This document shows positions 23,893-35,117 of a stretch of 64,000 nt of DNA, piece after piece. The stretch is from Maratus speciosus (lineage: Eukaryota > Arthropoda > Arachnida > Araneae > Salticidae): NCBI GenBank assembly GCA_963932465.1, contig OZ010789.1, positions 591,615,581 through 591,679,580 of the forward strand, in the 5' to 3' direction. The notes beneath the pieces are model-generated. The model saw only the letters and a list, made by a program, of their open reading frames with translations, searched no databases and was not told the origin of the DNA. A program made the position numbers and the translations under genes. Within the stretch, counting starts at the first letter, position 1. Each line of letters begins with the position of its first letter.

Positions 23893-23993
23893 GAATAATG
23901 CAGAGCCCTGATTTTTTCAAGGACCGCTTCTTAAAACTTATAAAGAAGTATGAAAAATGTCTCAACTTATTTGGCACTTATGTAGAAAAATAA
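23893..23993 (+). pseudogene. Second copy of the mariner transposase C-terminus
   Basis: The plus strand encodes QSPDFFKDRFLKLIKKYEKC then LNLFGTYVEK and a TAA at 23991-23993. It is homologous to the minus-strand C-terminus ending at 23222, and the two copies point away from each other. It is the coding part of the right inverted arm, not an independent gene. Confidence 0.8.
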
Positions 23994-24269
23994 AATTGCG
24001 TCTTATCTTTAATGTTTCATTATATTTTTTGTCTTTGATACACACTTCTGTCCACACTCGCCATTGGAAACTTATTTTCCGACTCACCCTCGTATGTTTA
24101 TAAAAGAAAGGCGGAAACTCGATAGAGCGTCCGTAAAAAGAATAATGAAAATTTCCATATTTGGCGATTTATCCCCGGTTGGCTATGGAATAAAATTTCA
24201 AAAAATACTTTTTTATGTCAAATACTTATTAAGATAAAAATGTTTCATACTGAACATGTTTAAATAAAT

Positions 24270-24820
24270 TTAATGTAAATAACTTTAGCTTTGTTATTTT
24301 TAATTTTATTTAACTATAGTTTTGTGATATATATATTTATAATGAAAGATAACTATCAAATTTTATGAAATGAAACAGAATTTAAATTAATTAAAATTAT
24401 TTCAATCTGAAAATTAAGTCCAATTGATCACTGTCGATTCAATTTTCTTGCTATGGAACCAACGACTTATTTGAAATTAATAACTGCAGCATGCTTCATC
24501 TTGGCTTTATTTTGGGATACGCTTAAACATTCGAAAATATTTTTTTATATACGAAATTGTTTATAAATTAATAAAATTAAATAACAAGCAACATACATAT
24601 GTAATACAAAAAAATGTATTTATTAAAATCTCTCATTGTTTAAGTTTAAATTCATTAAATACTATTTACACGCATTCAAAAATCAATTAAAAAGCAATTT
24701 TCATGTGCACAAAAATCGTTTTCTTTTGGCAAAGAAAAGTATTGCTCGCCAAATCACTTGACGCTTTCATCTTTTCGTGCCAAAGACTCGAATGTATTTT
24801 ATTTTTTTACAGAATTTCTA
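24270..24820 (+). repeat. Dispersed ~540-bp repeat, copy B
   Basis: Homologous in the same orientation to 1557-2100. Shared blocks include CATTGTTTAAGTTTAAATTC, CACTGTCGATT, a TTGCTATGGAA-like block and GCCAAATCACTTG. Neither copy is coding. Confidence 0.6.
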
Positions 24821-24829
24821 CTGTATTTC

Positions 24830-26234
24830 AGCCGCTAAATTTGATTGATACTTTATTACATACATTAGTAGTTTAATTAGTAAATATTTTTTTCAAAATA
24901 TTCTGAGTATGCCCAGTAAGGAAACATTCCTTGTGAGACAAATTTTCAGCTTTATCAACTGCAAAAATAAAAGATGACACCGAGACGAATACCATAGAGA
25001 ATATAAAATGTAAAAGTACGAGGCATAGTATGAGCGGTTCAAAGAAACTTCCACAGATGGAACAAATTTCTAAGGATTTTAATTACACAATATTTTACAC
25101 GCTAAGCTGTAAAAATGCATAGTATATGAAAAGCAATGAATGAATTATTATAAAAAATTTTATAGTATTTTATACTATCAGATTTTCGCAATATTTCGTC
25201 TTTTTAAAAATTTAAAATTTACGATTTGCGAAAAATACCGACGTGATGCTAAAAAACGAAGTTTATTTTCGTATTCATCAGTTCAGAATACAGAAGAATC
25301 AGTTAACAATATCTAAAAAATATGATGCAACCCAACTTTTAAAGGCTAGTGTTATCAGTGCAGGTCTACAAGAAAACAGCAACCCTAAGGCATTCCAATA
25401 TGCGAATCATACACTTTCTGGAAAATAAGTAGGAAATGTTTATATTAGCAAATCAAAGAGAAGAAGTTGCGAATAAGCCAGACATTATCCAGACTTAAAC
25501 AAATGTAAAAAGAAGAAATTTCTAACGAACGTAAAAAAGAGAAAAATTAATTACGGTGCTAAAGTATCAGCGTTATACGGTTGTACGTGCATGATAATGT
25601 CTAGAGATTACTGTAAAGAAAATGAGTTTAATTTGCATAGCAGCATATAGCGATTTCATTACGTTAATATTTTTTCAAAGGAATTGAATATATGAAAGCG
25701 ATATTTAACCTATTGTTGTCGCAAACAGAGAACTTAAAAAAATTTAGGCAAGAAATATGATGTATAAATATTTTTTTTAGAAAAAATATTTTTTCTAGAA
25801 AACAAAACCTTAATAAGCTTTCAATGTTTATCTTCAAAACCCCGCCTAATATCATGACTGCAGTATATGAAACTATTAATTGATTAAAACGAATTTTTAA
25901 ATATATATATGTTACACGCTTTATTTGTTATTAATATCTTCTGCATTTTAGTGTTTAAAATATTTCCTTGTTTCTGTTTTATACGCAACTTTAACCACTA
26001 AGAATATTTGGTGAAGTGTGGCCGGCTAACTTAAAAATAGCTTGAGATTAATTTTTAATCTATAATAAAGCTCTAAAATATTAATTCTTTGACATCGGAA
26101 ACAGTATAATTTTTATAATTCTAGCATGTCAAAAGATGAGTCAAAAATTGGTTACAAAATTCCATCTTCACCTAAAAGACAGATTTTAGTTATGTAAGGA
26201 ATGTAAAATTGAGACTTTAAAAAAATGAGTAAAG
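24830..26234. other. Mostly unannotated; contains one dispersed-repeat copy
   Basis: 25195-25300 is an inverted copy of the unit seen at 20971 and 55218 (ATTTACGATTTGCGAAAAAT then GACGTGATGCTAAAAAACGA). The 61-residue ORF at 25243-25428 overlaps it and is not a gene. The rest shows nothing recognisable. Confidence 0.5.
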
Positions 26235-26519
26235 ATATAATTTAAAAGATCCCAGCTAAAAATGAACTGCAGTTTTTCTACAGAAGTGGAGTATTTTTTT
26301 AGGTTTTTCTATAGTCAACTATAGATTTTCTGTAGTGCAATCTCTACTGTAAAAATACTTTAGAATTTCTGTGGCTAATGTGGCGTAATTTTGTAGTATT
26401 TTATTTCAAAAATACTCAGTGCTATTAACTTCAAAAATTCTATAGTTTATATGAAGTCATGATAAACTTTTAAAATAATGAGATTTTGCGTCTGTAGTAA
26501 CACTGCAGAAGTAATTTTA

Positions 26520-28010
26520 TCTCTTTAATTTTACCAGTTCGTCTTTTTCTCTTAGTGTTTAATTATTTTAGTTGTCCGAAAGGAATAAATTTTACTATGT
26601 GTTAATCAGAGAAAAAGAAAATTTAGTTAAAATTAAATTTCAAAATCCAGGAGGGAATGCCGTCCTCGAGTTACAGCTCCCACTCCCCCCCCCCCCAAAA
26701 AAAAAAATGAACGCTGTTTTTAACCTGACTTTACGATAAAGTTTAAATACATAAACATAAAATAAAACCGATCGAAAATCAACTACCAAGAGTGAGATAT
26801 AGGGGATGAATCTCTCCCCCAACAGAAAATTCTTAGTTTATGTTTAATTTTAAGTTATTCGGAATAAATAAATTTTACTATATTTGTCAAAATCGGGGAA
26901 AATAAGATAATTCCGTTAATTAAATTTCAGACTTCAGGGATGGCAATGGGCCTTCATCCCTCTCCTTAACGGAATTTTTTTATTTCTTTTATTTTAAAAT
27001 ATTGAAAAAGAATGAATTTTACTATGCATTTCATAAAAAAAGAAAATTTAATTACTTAAATTTCAAAATCCAGGGAAGGGAAATGGCTTTCCTCCTATCT
27101 CCCTCCCCCCCCCTCCCCGCGCAACTGATATTTCTGATATGCTGTCCTTCTTTTATTTTAAGTTTCTGCATATAAATAAATTTTACTATGTACAAAATCG
27201 GAGAAAAAGAAAATTCAGTTATATATATGTTTCAAAATCCAGGGAGCGGGCTCCCCTAGGCTAACGGAAAATTTTTGGTTACCTTAATTTTTAAGTTACT
27301 CGCAAAGAATAAATTTTACTGTTTTTCAAAACAGGAGAGAAAAAATTGTATTACTTAAATTGAAATATCTAGGGAGGGGCAATTGGTCTCCTATGCACCT
27401 TCCCCTAAACAGAAAATTCTTGGATCTTTTTTTTTTAAAGTTACTCGAAAAAAATAAATTCTACTATGTTTTCAAAATAGGAAAAAAAGAAAATTTAGTT
27501 TGTATAGTTTCAAAATCCAGGGAAGGGCAATGGGCCTCCTATACCGCTCTCTCAGCTGAAACTTTTTAGTTCCTCTTTTAATTTAAGTTACTCGAATTAA
27601 ATAAATTTCACTATTTCAAAATCGGTGGGGGGGAAAAATAGTTACTTATATTTTAAAATCCAGGGAGGAACAAATGACTGTCCTATGACCCCCCCCCCCC
27701 TCCTAACGGAAAATCTTTGTTCTCTTTTTTTTTTTAGTCACTGCAAAGAATAAATTTTATTATGTTTTTCAAAATAAGAAAATAAAATTAGTTACTTACT
27801 TTAAAATCTAGGGAGGGGTAGTTGCTCTCCTATGTCCCCCTCTTCTCCTAAACAGAAAATTCTAGCTTTCCTTTTTTTTTTTTTTTTACTTACTGGAAAA
27901 GAATAAATTCTACTATGTTTTCCAAAAGCAGAATTTTTTTAAACTTTAATTTCAAAATCCAGGGAGGAGGCATTCCATCCCCCCTTTCTTCTTTTTCATA
28001 GCACACCCGG
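26520..28010 (+). repeat. ~9 copies of a ~150-bp tandem unit
   Basis: Units carry TTTCAAAATCCAGGGAGGG, a poly-C/CT stretch, ACAGAAAATTCTT, a T-run, then GTTACTCGAAAAGAATAAAT and TTTACTATG. Landmarks lie near 26640, 26930, 27061, 27231, 27360, 27508, 27650, 27790 and 27955. Short ORFs across it are repeat translations. Confidence 0.85.
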
Positions 28011-28468
28011 ACTCGGATTTACTAAATGCACAATTTGCCCTTCTCCCCGAAAAGACATGACTCCCAGTGCGTATGAAAATTAATTCTACTTTATAAAAAC
28101 GAATGAAAAAAAAAATTCTTATTAAATATTTTATTTTAAATTTACATTGTAACATTTGATTATTGTTCACGCGGCTGAGTCTGCATTTCTGACTGTACAT
28201 AATTATTTATTATTTAAATTAATTATTAATATAATAATTAATATAATATTTATTAATAATATTTATAATTAATAATTATTGATATTTATTAGCATATAAT
28301 ATTAATTCATACATATAATATTAATATATAATATTAATTATATATTACATAATATAAATAACACAATATAATTTAAATAATTAATAATAATTATTTATAA
28401 TTAATAATTATTAAAAATATATAATAAAGTAATATCATTTAAATAATTTTTTTTATTCTAAATTCTGT
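28011..28468. other. Very AT-rich stretch
   Basis: 28203-28450 is almost entirely TAATA/ATTAAT-type sequence with only a handful of G or C bases. No gene. Confidence 0.7.
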
Positions 28469-28620
28469 CCGGCATGCAGAAAGATTTTGTGCTGTTAACG
28501 AAACGAAATTGACCAATCAGAAGCTCGCATTCCGCGAATTTTTCCCTGCTTTAAGGAAGCAAGTTTTCTGATTGGTCAATCTCGTTTCGCTAACAGCGCA
28601 ATATCTTCCTGGATCCCGGC
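28469..28620. repeat. 152-bp inverted repeat carrying paired CCAAT boxes
   Basis: Arms of ~60 bp: CGAAATTGACCAATCAGAA at 28504-28522 pairs with TTCTGATTGGTCAATCTCG at 28565-28583. The match extends outward through GCTGTTAACG / CGCTAACAGC to CCGGC at the outer edges. Each arm contains GACCAATCAG, a good match to the NF-Y (CCAAT) consensus. Most simply a small MITE. A promoter role is possible but unsupported by any downstream gene. Confidence 0.65.
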
Positions 28621-29910
28621 GTGTGAAGCAGTAGTGCTCGAACTTCTCAACTCAACTCTCGATTTCGGCGGGCCGAATGTTTTATTTACAATACATGTGA
28701 CTCGCGATTCTGCTCTCGTCTTATTTTTTATAACCCGTTTTGTTACGTTCACGTTATTTATTTTTTTTTTTTTAATGAATGTATATTACCATAACATTGC
28801 GAATATTATGTACCGAGCTAAAATTTGAAAAGACACACAATCCATACCCGTTCGGTTTTTGCGATTCGGCGTTCGTATACTATACGAACTTGCCATAATA
28901 CACTTGCCAAGTCTCCTGATTTTTGCTTGTTTTTCCATACTCTTGATTTTTGACATATTTCTCCTGATTTTCTGACACATTTTTTCTCATTCTTATTTTA
29001 TACTTAAATATGTTAGAAAAATCTTGGATGTTTATTTTTTTTTATGTTTGATTAGTGCTATTTGATATGATAGAATTTCCGATCAAATATGCAGGATGCT
29101 TCTTTAAAACTTTGACTCTTAATATGGGCAAATTTACAATTTTCATTTTTAAATGCAAAAATTTGTTACAATTAATTTTATTTTCTATAATGAATAAATT
29201 GTAACTTTATGTTGCAAACTGTAATTATTATTATTTTAATGGAATAATCATGTATCATTTTTTTTAATAACTCCATTATTAATTAAAAATTATCACTCAT
29301 AACTTTTATAATTGTTCAGAGACAATTTGTATAAGAAGACAAATCCATTCCTGGTATTTATAATGATGAATTTCAAATTGTTTTAAAACTTTTATGTCAT
29401 TTGCTTGATTAAAAGCATTTTGAGGTCCCTAATTAAAAACGTTTTTAATTTATTAAGTGTATATAGCTACAATATTATTTGAAATAAATTAATTTGTTAT
29501 TGCTATTTTATGTTTGCATTTAAAATTGAAAAAAACTTCATTGAAAAGTCTCCTGATTTCTTTTTAAAAATCCCCTCATTCATTTTCACTCACATGAAAA
29601 AGCCTGCCCTGTAATATTAATCTTATAAGAGAATTTTTTAAGGTATCTCATTTGCATTTCCATATTTCGAAATTATTCTGTTTGCCAGCTGAGGTCGATC
29701 TTTACAGCAGCCGTTTTTTACTTTTTTGATTTTGTTTGCAGGTTTTTTTTCTGAGGCTATTTTTGTCTGAAAAAGATTAGGTATAACGTCCTCATAAAAA
29801 AAAAGGCTATTTTAGAGATTGACTTTAGCTACCCAATGCAAACAAAATCATGTAAAAACATGGATATTTGAAAAAAAAAAAATCTCCAAAGGATTAAGAT
29901 TAGAAAGTGT
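28621..29910. other. No gene; scattered CTCCTGATTTT motifs
   Basis: TCTCCTGATTTTTG, CTCTTGATTTTTGAC, TCTCCTGATTTTCTGAC (28911-28980) and TCTCCTGATTTCTTTTT (29550) suggest a decayed tandem motif. Nothing else was recognised. The 64-residue ORF at 28634 has no identifiable domain. Confidence 0.45.
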
Positions 29911-30139
29911 GTGTACTTGCATGGGCACAGATGTCATATATGGGAGGGATTTTTTTCCGATGCCAGTTTGGCGAAAACATAAACAGCATAAACAACAACA
30001 TCTGTGTTACCATAACAAGCAAAATAATGGCACTTTTGCGCCAGTCAAGTACCCGTTGAGTATATGGCATTGGCGTCAGAAAAAAATCCTGCCAATATGG
30101 GACGTATATGACATCTGTGCCTTTGCGTGAAAGTGCATG
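29911..30139. mobile_element. MITE with ~60-bp inverted ends
   Basis: GGCACAGATGTCATATA at 29924 and its complement ending at 30121 are inverted. The match continues through GGGATTTTTTTCCGATGCC and its partner GGCGTCAGAAAAAAATCC. The ORFs on both strands (103 and 114 residues) share peptides because of this symmetry and are not genes. Confidence 0.75.
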
Positions 30140-30878
30140 AGCGAAGTAGCAAAATAAAATGAATTTCACTATTTTGAAATTTTTAAGGGTAGGGTTTCTT
30201 CTAGGTTTAAGACAGGGCAGGTTGCTACCGGTGAGAAAGGTCACCTTTTTTTTATTTTTTTTTAAACTCGTTCTTTTGATTTTTAAAGCCTTTCAAGACA
30301 ACATCAAATCAATTTTTACTATGCAAGTAAATTTTTTAATGCAAAAAGGTGAAAGGGCAATTTCTTTTATTGAGTTGCAAGAATTGTGCAAATATTTTGT
30401 ATGAGGAGCAATATTGGTGCTATTTTCTAAACCCCCCCCCCCCCCCCCCCTTCCTCAACTGCCTATTGGAAACACAGGTAGGAGTACATTTTGCCAATTT
30501 AAAAAAGGGTAAGGCACTGCACCCGTAAAAAATATTCTGGTGGGAACACTATATAGTAAAATATATTTCATTTATAAGTAGTATTACAGCTCCTTCATTT
30601 AAAGCCGGATTACCATTTCACCAATAAGTAATTTATTTTCTTTTTAAGAACAGAATGGCGCTTGATAATTTGTTTAATAAAGCAGTTCTGTTTCCATGTT
30701 TGAGCAGCTTCGTGTGTTTTGTTAACTATATATAAATTTTATTTTACGTAATTTTCTTTTGTTTACATTATGCCAGTCTATATCCTTTATTTAGAAGTAA
30801 TTTGCTTAATATTTCTGAAGATTTTTTTTTTCTTATGTGTACTGAGGGCTATTTCAAAGATTATATTTTTTATATTTA
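30140..30878. other. No gene; poly-C tract
   Basis: Contains a poly-C run of about 19 at 30432-30450. No other structure was recognised. Confidence 0.5.
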
Positions 30879-31225
30879 CAGGGTTCCCAGCATCATGGAA
30901 ATTGAGGGAATTTCAAATTATTTAGGGAAATTTCAAAATATATAGGAAAAGTCAGGGAATTTACAAATATTTTCTAAAAAGTGTTGGAAAAAAAATAAAA
31001 AATGATGTGAAATTCATCAGTCTCGGGGAAAAAAATCACAAAGTTCATCAAGCGATCACAAAAAAAATTAGAGAAATTTGAAGAACGATCACAGAAAAAA
31101 ATCGTTAATTTTGATAAAGGATTGCAAAAATAAGTAGCAAATTTCGTTGTATGCCCGTTTTGAGTCGGGGAATTTTTTGAGATTTGGTTAGGGTATTTGC
31201 CAGACATGTTTTGCTGGGAACCGTT
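30879..31225. mobile_element. Small TIR element carrying minisatellite units
   Basis: The left end CAGGGTTCCCAGCATC and right end TGCTGGGAACCGTT are inverted over about 13 bp. Inside, GGGAATTTCAAA units give way to degraded copies of the 30-33-bp minisatellite (TTTGATAAAGGATTGCAAAA). The CAGGG start suggests hAT, but no clear 8-bp duplication was found. Confidence 0.55.
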
Positions 31226-31324
31226 ATTTATGTTTGAATACCTTAAATAATTTTATGTACTTGAAATGCAGTAACGACTATAGACCACTAATTTATTTTC
31301 TAACCCCGCTTGTGAGGCTTTTTT

Positions 31325-31690
31325 TTTCACATGGCTGATGGACGAATTTTACTGTTTTTTTATGTGACTGATGAATTTCGCAATATTTTTCTGGGACCAA
31401 TTGATGAATTTAATGTTTTTTTTATGCAACTGATTGACAAATTTCGTGTTATTCATGCGACAAAAATAACGATTTTGTTCTCTACAACCGATTATCAAAT
31501 TTTGCAATATGTTTTATGACTGATTTGTGAATTTCGCATTTTCATCCTGTGACAGTCACAAAATTTGCATTTTTTCCCATGTCTGACTGAAAAAAATAAT
31601 TAACTTTTGATCTGTCACTGATTGATGAATTTTGAGATATTTTCATGCAACTGACTGACAAATTTTGCAAATTTTCTTTCGACGGAAAGA
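31325..31690. repeat. Degenerate minisatellite (30-36-bp family)
   Basis: Repeated ACTGATGAATTTCGCAATAT and GATGGACGAATTTTACTG-type units, in the same orientation as the 5985-6400 array and opposite to 32.6 kb. Confidence 0.7.
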
Positions 31691-32590
31691 TAAAACATCT
31701 GTTCTCCTTAAATTACTTATAAGCTTGACATTAATGTAAACATTACCTTTAATCTCTGATTCATCTAATGTAAACAACAGTTGTAGATTTGTCCCCAAAC
31801 CACCAATTTATAGGCATTTTAGAATTTTTTCTATTAATAATATAGAATTTTGTTTGCTTGATGTTTATATATGAAATTATCTAAAAATTAGGGAGCTTCA
31901 CATTACTTTTCTTCTCAAGTGGGCACACATAGAAAATAGTGTCAGAATGAACAAAGTAACAACTGTTATGTGCAATTTTATTTAAGGAAGTTTTGGGATC
32001 TTTTTAAAGAAAAATTATATGTAACATTTATCGTATTTTATGAAATTCATAGTTTCAAACTTGCATCGATAATTTCAGTTCTGTTCAATTAAAAAAATTT
32101 GACATATTATATCTATGTTTGCTCTATTTTTTTTTTTTTTTTTTTTAATTGTACATAAATCTGTCGGAAAAATTTGAGTAAAATATTTTTATAAATTTCA
32201 TCCTTCAATTTAAGTATAATACATTATTAGCATTATATATATATGATGTGTGAACACTGTATCTCCTGACTGAATTTATCCAAGTGCATTTGTTATGGTG
32301 AATACTTTTCATTACGGGTGTTCTCAAATCCAAAGGGGCAACTTTATGACATACGTTTTAAATTATTTTTGTTTGGAAACGCATGAAACTAGCAGGTGTT
32401 TGTATTCAGAAACTATGTAATCGAAAGACGTTTTCAGACGTTTTACTTTGCCGCAGAAGCGCGGAATTCGGCTTTTTCAGCAGTGAATTTTATTATTCCT
32501 GGGATCGATGCAAATATGCATTAAAATTTGTTGACATTTTTAATGAGGGAAGGGTTGTAGTGGGAGTGTATGAAATATAACAAAAACGCG
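31691..32590. other. AT-rich sequence, nothing recognised
   Basis: Poly-T at about 32128-32146 and a short TA run near 32235. The 65-residue ORF at 32383-32580 has no recognisable domain. Confidence 0.5.
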
Positions 32591-32594
32591 AGTA

Positions 32595-33421
32595 CGAACC
32601 GCACCAAATTGAGCACAATTGTCAAAGGATCATGGAAAAAATGCAATTAATGTCAAAGGATCATGGGAAAAATTAGATTTTCGTCAAAGGATTATAGGAA
32701 AAAATGCGACTTCAGTAAAAAGATCGCTGGGAAACGCAATTTTCATCAAAGGATCGCCGGGGAACGCGATTTTCATCAAAGGATTGCCGGAAAAATGAGA
32801 TTTTCGTTAAAGGATCACGAAAAGGACACGATTTCCACCAAAGAATTGCAAAAAAACGTGATTTTTGCCAATAGACCGTGTAAAATATGCGAATTTCTTC
32901 AAAAGGTCGTGCGAAATGCTCGAATTTCATCAAAAGATCGTGTAATACGCGAATTTCTTCGAAAGGTCGTGGAAAAAACGGGAATTTCGTCAAAGAATAA
33001 AAAAAAATATGATTTTTGTCAAATGATCGCAGAAGAAATGCAAATGTTGTTGAAAGATCGTGGAAAATATGCGAATTTCTTCGAAAGATCTTGCGAAAAA
33101 ATGTGATTTTTGCCAAAGGATCGTGTAAAATATGCAAATTTTGTCGAAAGACCATATAATATGCGAATTTCTTTTAAAGGTCATGGAAAAAGCACGAATT
33201 TTGTCAAAGAATCGCGAAAAAATGTGATTTTTGTCAAATGATCGCGAAAGAAATGCGTATTTCGTCAAACGATCGTGCGAAATACGCAAATTTTGTCGAA
33301 AGATCGTGGAAAAAACGCAATTCCCGCCAAAGGATTGTGTAAAATAAGCAAATTTCTTCTAAAGGTAATACGAAATACGCGAATTTCCTCGACATATTGT
33401 GTAATATGCAAATTTCTTACC
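32595..33421 (+). repeat. Minisatellite, ~25 units of 30-33 bp
   Basis: Units approximate GCGAATTTCGTCAAAGGATC followed by GTGNAAAAAA. Because 30 and 33 are multiples of three, several frames stay open on both strands: 147-residue ORFs at 32663-33106 (+) and 32712-33155 (-) consist of recurring 10-11-residue peptides. These are artefacts and not proteins. Confidence 0.9.
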
Positions 33422-34797
33422 ACTTATTCATGTTATGCATCTCCGATGACCCTCCCCCTACATTCACATACTAGGGGAGGGGTCACTTTTCTAAATTTTC
33501 CCGACATCCGTCATGTGACATATCTTTGGAAAGGTCTGTGGCCGCTTATTTGTATAAGCACCATCGTGTCCCTCTCCCCGCCTGCCCTTCCACGTGGGAG
33601 GGCATTTTTCTAAATTTTGCCATAGCCCCTCATGTGACATATTGTTGAAAAGGCCTGTGACCACTTAATCATTTTATGCACTTTTGGTGCTCTGCCCACC
33701 ACTTTATCACCCCCCTGGGAGGTATTTTACTAAATTTTCCCAACACCCGTCATGTGACATATCGTTCGAAACGCCTTTGGCTGCTTAATCATTTTATGCA
33801 CTTCCGGTACTCCGCCCACCACTTTGCCCCTCGGTGGCACTTTACTAAATTTTCCCGACACCCGTCATGTGATATGTCGTTCGAAAGGCCTTTAGCTGCT
33901 TAATCATTTTATGCACTTCCGGTACTCCGCCCACCGCTTTGCCCCCCGGGGAGCACTTTACTAAATTTTCCCGACACCCATCATGTGATATGTCGTTCGA
34001 AAGGCCTTTGGCTGCTTAATCATTTTATGCACTTCCGGTACTCCGCCCACTACTTTGCCCCCCTGAGGGGCACTTTCCTAAATTTTTCCAACACCCGTCA
34101 TGTGACATATCGTTGGAAAGGCCTGTGACCGCTTAATCATTTTATGCACTTTCGGTACTCCGTCCACCACTTTGCCACCCCGGGGGGCACTTTACTAAAT
34201 TTTCCCGACACCCGTCATGTGACATGTCGTTCGAAAGGCCTTTGGCTGCTTAATCATTTTATGCACTTCCGGTACTCCGCACACTACTTTGCCCCCCTGG
34301 GGGGCACTTTCCTAAATTTTTCCAACACCCGTCATGTGACATATCGTTGGAAAGGCCTGTTATCGCTTAATCATTTTATGCTCTTCCGGTACCCCGCCCA
34401 CCACTTTGCCCCCCGGGGGTGCACTTTACTAAATTTTCCCGACACCCGTCATGTAACGTATCGTTGGAAAGGCCTTTGGCTGCTTAATCATTTTATGCAC
34501 TTCCGGTACTCCACCCACTACTTTGACCTCCGGGGGGGGGGGAAATTACTAGATTTTCCCGGCACCCGTCATGTGACATATTGTTGGAAAGGCCTGTGAC
34601 CGCTTAATCATTTTATGCATTTCTGGTGCTCCACCCACTACTTTGCCCCCGCTGGGGGGGGCACTTTCCTACATTTTGCTGGCACCCGCCATGTAACATA
34701 TCGTTGGGAAAGCCTGTGACCGCTTAATCATTTTATATACTTCCACTGCTCCATGCACTACTTTGCCCCCCCCCCCCCCCTAAGGGCACTTTCCTCA
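33422..34797 (+). repeat. 117-bp satellite, 12 copies
   Basis: Each unit has CTTAATCATTTTATGCACTT, CCGGTACTCCGCCCACCACT, a C/G-rich palindrome (TTTGCCCCCCGGGGGGCACT type), TAAATTTTCCCGACACCCGT and CATGTGACATATCGTTGGAA. Starts occur about every 117 bp from 33425 to 34727. ORFs of 75-151 residues with repeated HFMHFRYS peptides are translations of the array. Confidence 0.92.
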
Positions 34798-34853
34798 GGG
34801 AGGCAAATTGGATAATCAGTAAAAAAACTACAACATTTTTGAGGTCGATATAA

Positions 34854-35117
34854 CTACAAAAAAACTGCAGTTGGAAAACTGCGGTGATTTGGCCGATTCC
34901 ACTACAGAATTTTTGCGGTCAATAAAACTGCGAAATTACTGCAGAATTTTTAATATTGATATAACTATAAATTTTCTGTAGAATTTTTGTGGTCAATACA
35001 ACTGCGAAATTACTGCGGTTAATAAACTGCAGTAATTTTGTGGTTGTATTGACCGCAAAAAATCTGTAGTGGAATTGGCCAAATCACCGCAGTTTTCCAA
35101 CTGCAGTTTTTTTGTAG
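34854..35117. repeat. Long hairpin at the right end of the 8.9-kb element
   Basis: CTACAAAAAAACTGCAGTTG (left) is inverse to CAACTGCAGTTTTTTTGTAG (right). The arms continue for ~95 bp through GCGGTGATTTGGCC and TGCGGTCAATA. CTGCAG-rich motifs (ACTGCGAAATTACTGC) recur in the loop. The same CTGCAGTTTTTCTACAG motif follows the left terminus at 26266. Confidence 0.75.

Larger units (their letters stand above)
23141..24094. mobile_element. Mariner element with inverted duplicated 3' ends
   Basis: The left end TACGAGGGTGAGTCGGAAAA and the right end, its exact complement, are bounded by TA. The inverted match extends ~180-200 bp and includes the transposase C-terminus on both sides, each copy reading outward. 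The middle holds the minus-strand N-terminal part of the transposase. The structure suggests an internal rearrangement of a mariner in which the 5' end was replaced by an inverted copy of the 3' end. A SINE is inserted within it. Confidence 0.85.

Noticed and set aside
24915..26230. Possible host gene around the 61-residue ORF at 25243
   Set aside because: The ORF overlaps a dispersed repeat copy, and no further coding or splice evidence was seen.
28634..28828. 64-residue ORF downstream of paired CCAAT boxes, considered as a first exon
   Set aside because: No domain, no supporting splice pattern and no downstream exon. The CCAAT boxes lie in an inverted repeat that looks like a MITE.
29819..30244. 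Two overlapping ORFs of 103 and 114 residues with shared peptides
   Set aside because: Both come from the inverted arms of a MITE, so the shared peptides follow from the symmetry.
32663..33155. Overlapping 147-residue ORFs on both strands, looking like a repeat protein gene
   Set aside because: The frames follow the 30-33-bp minisatellite, are open on both strands and consist of recurring peptides. No start context or conserved domain.
33676..34599. 75- and 151-residue ORFs with repeated HFMHFRYSAHH peptides
   Set aside because: Translations of the 117-bp satellite (39 codons per unit). The nucleotide repeat explains them fully.
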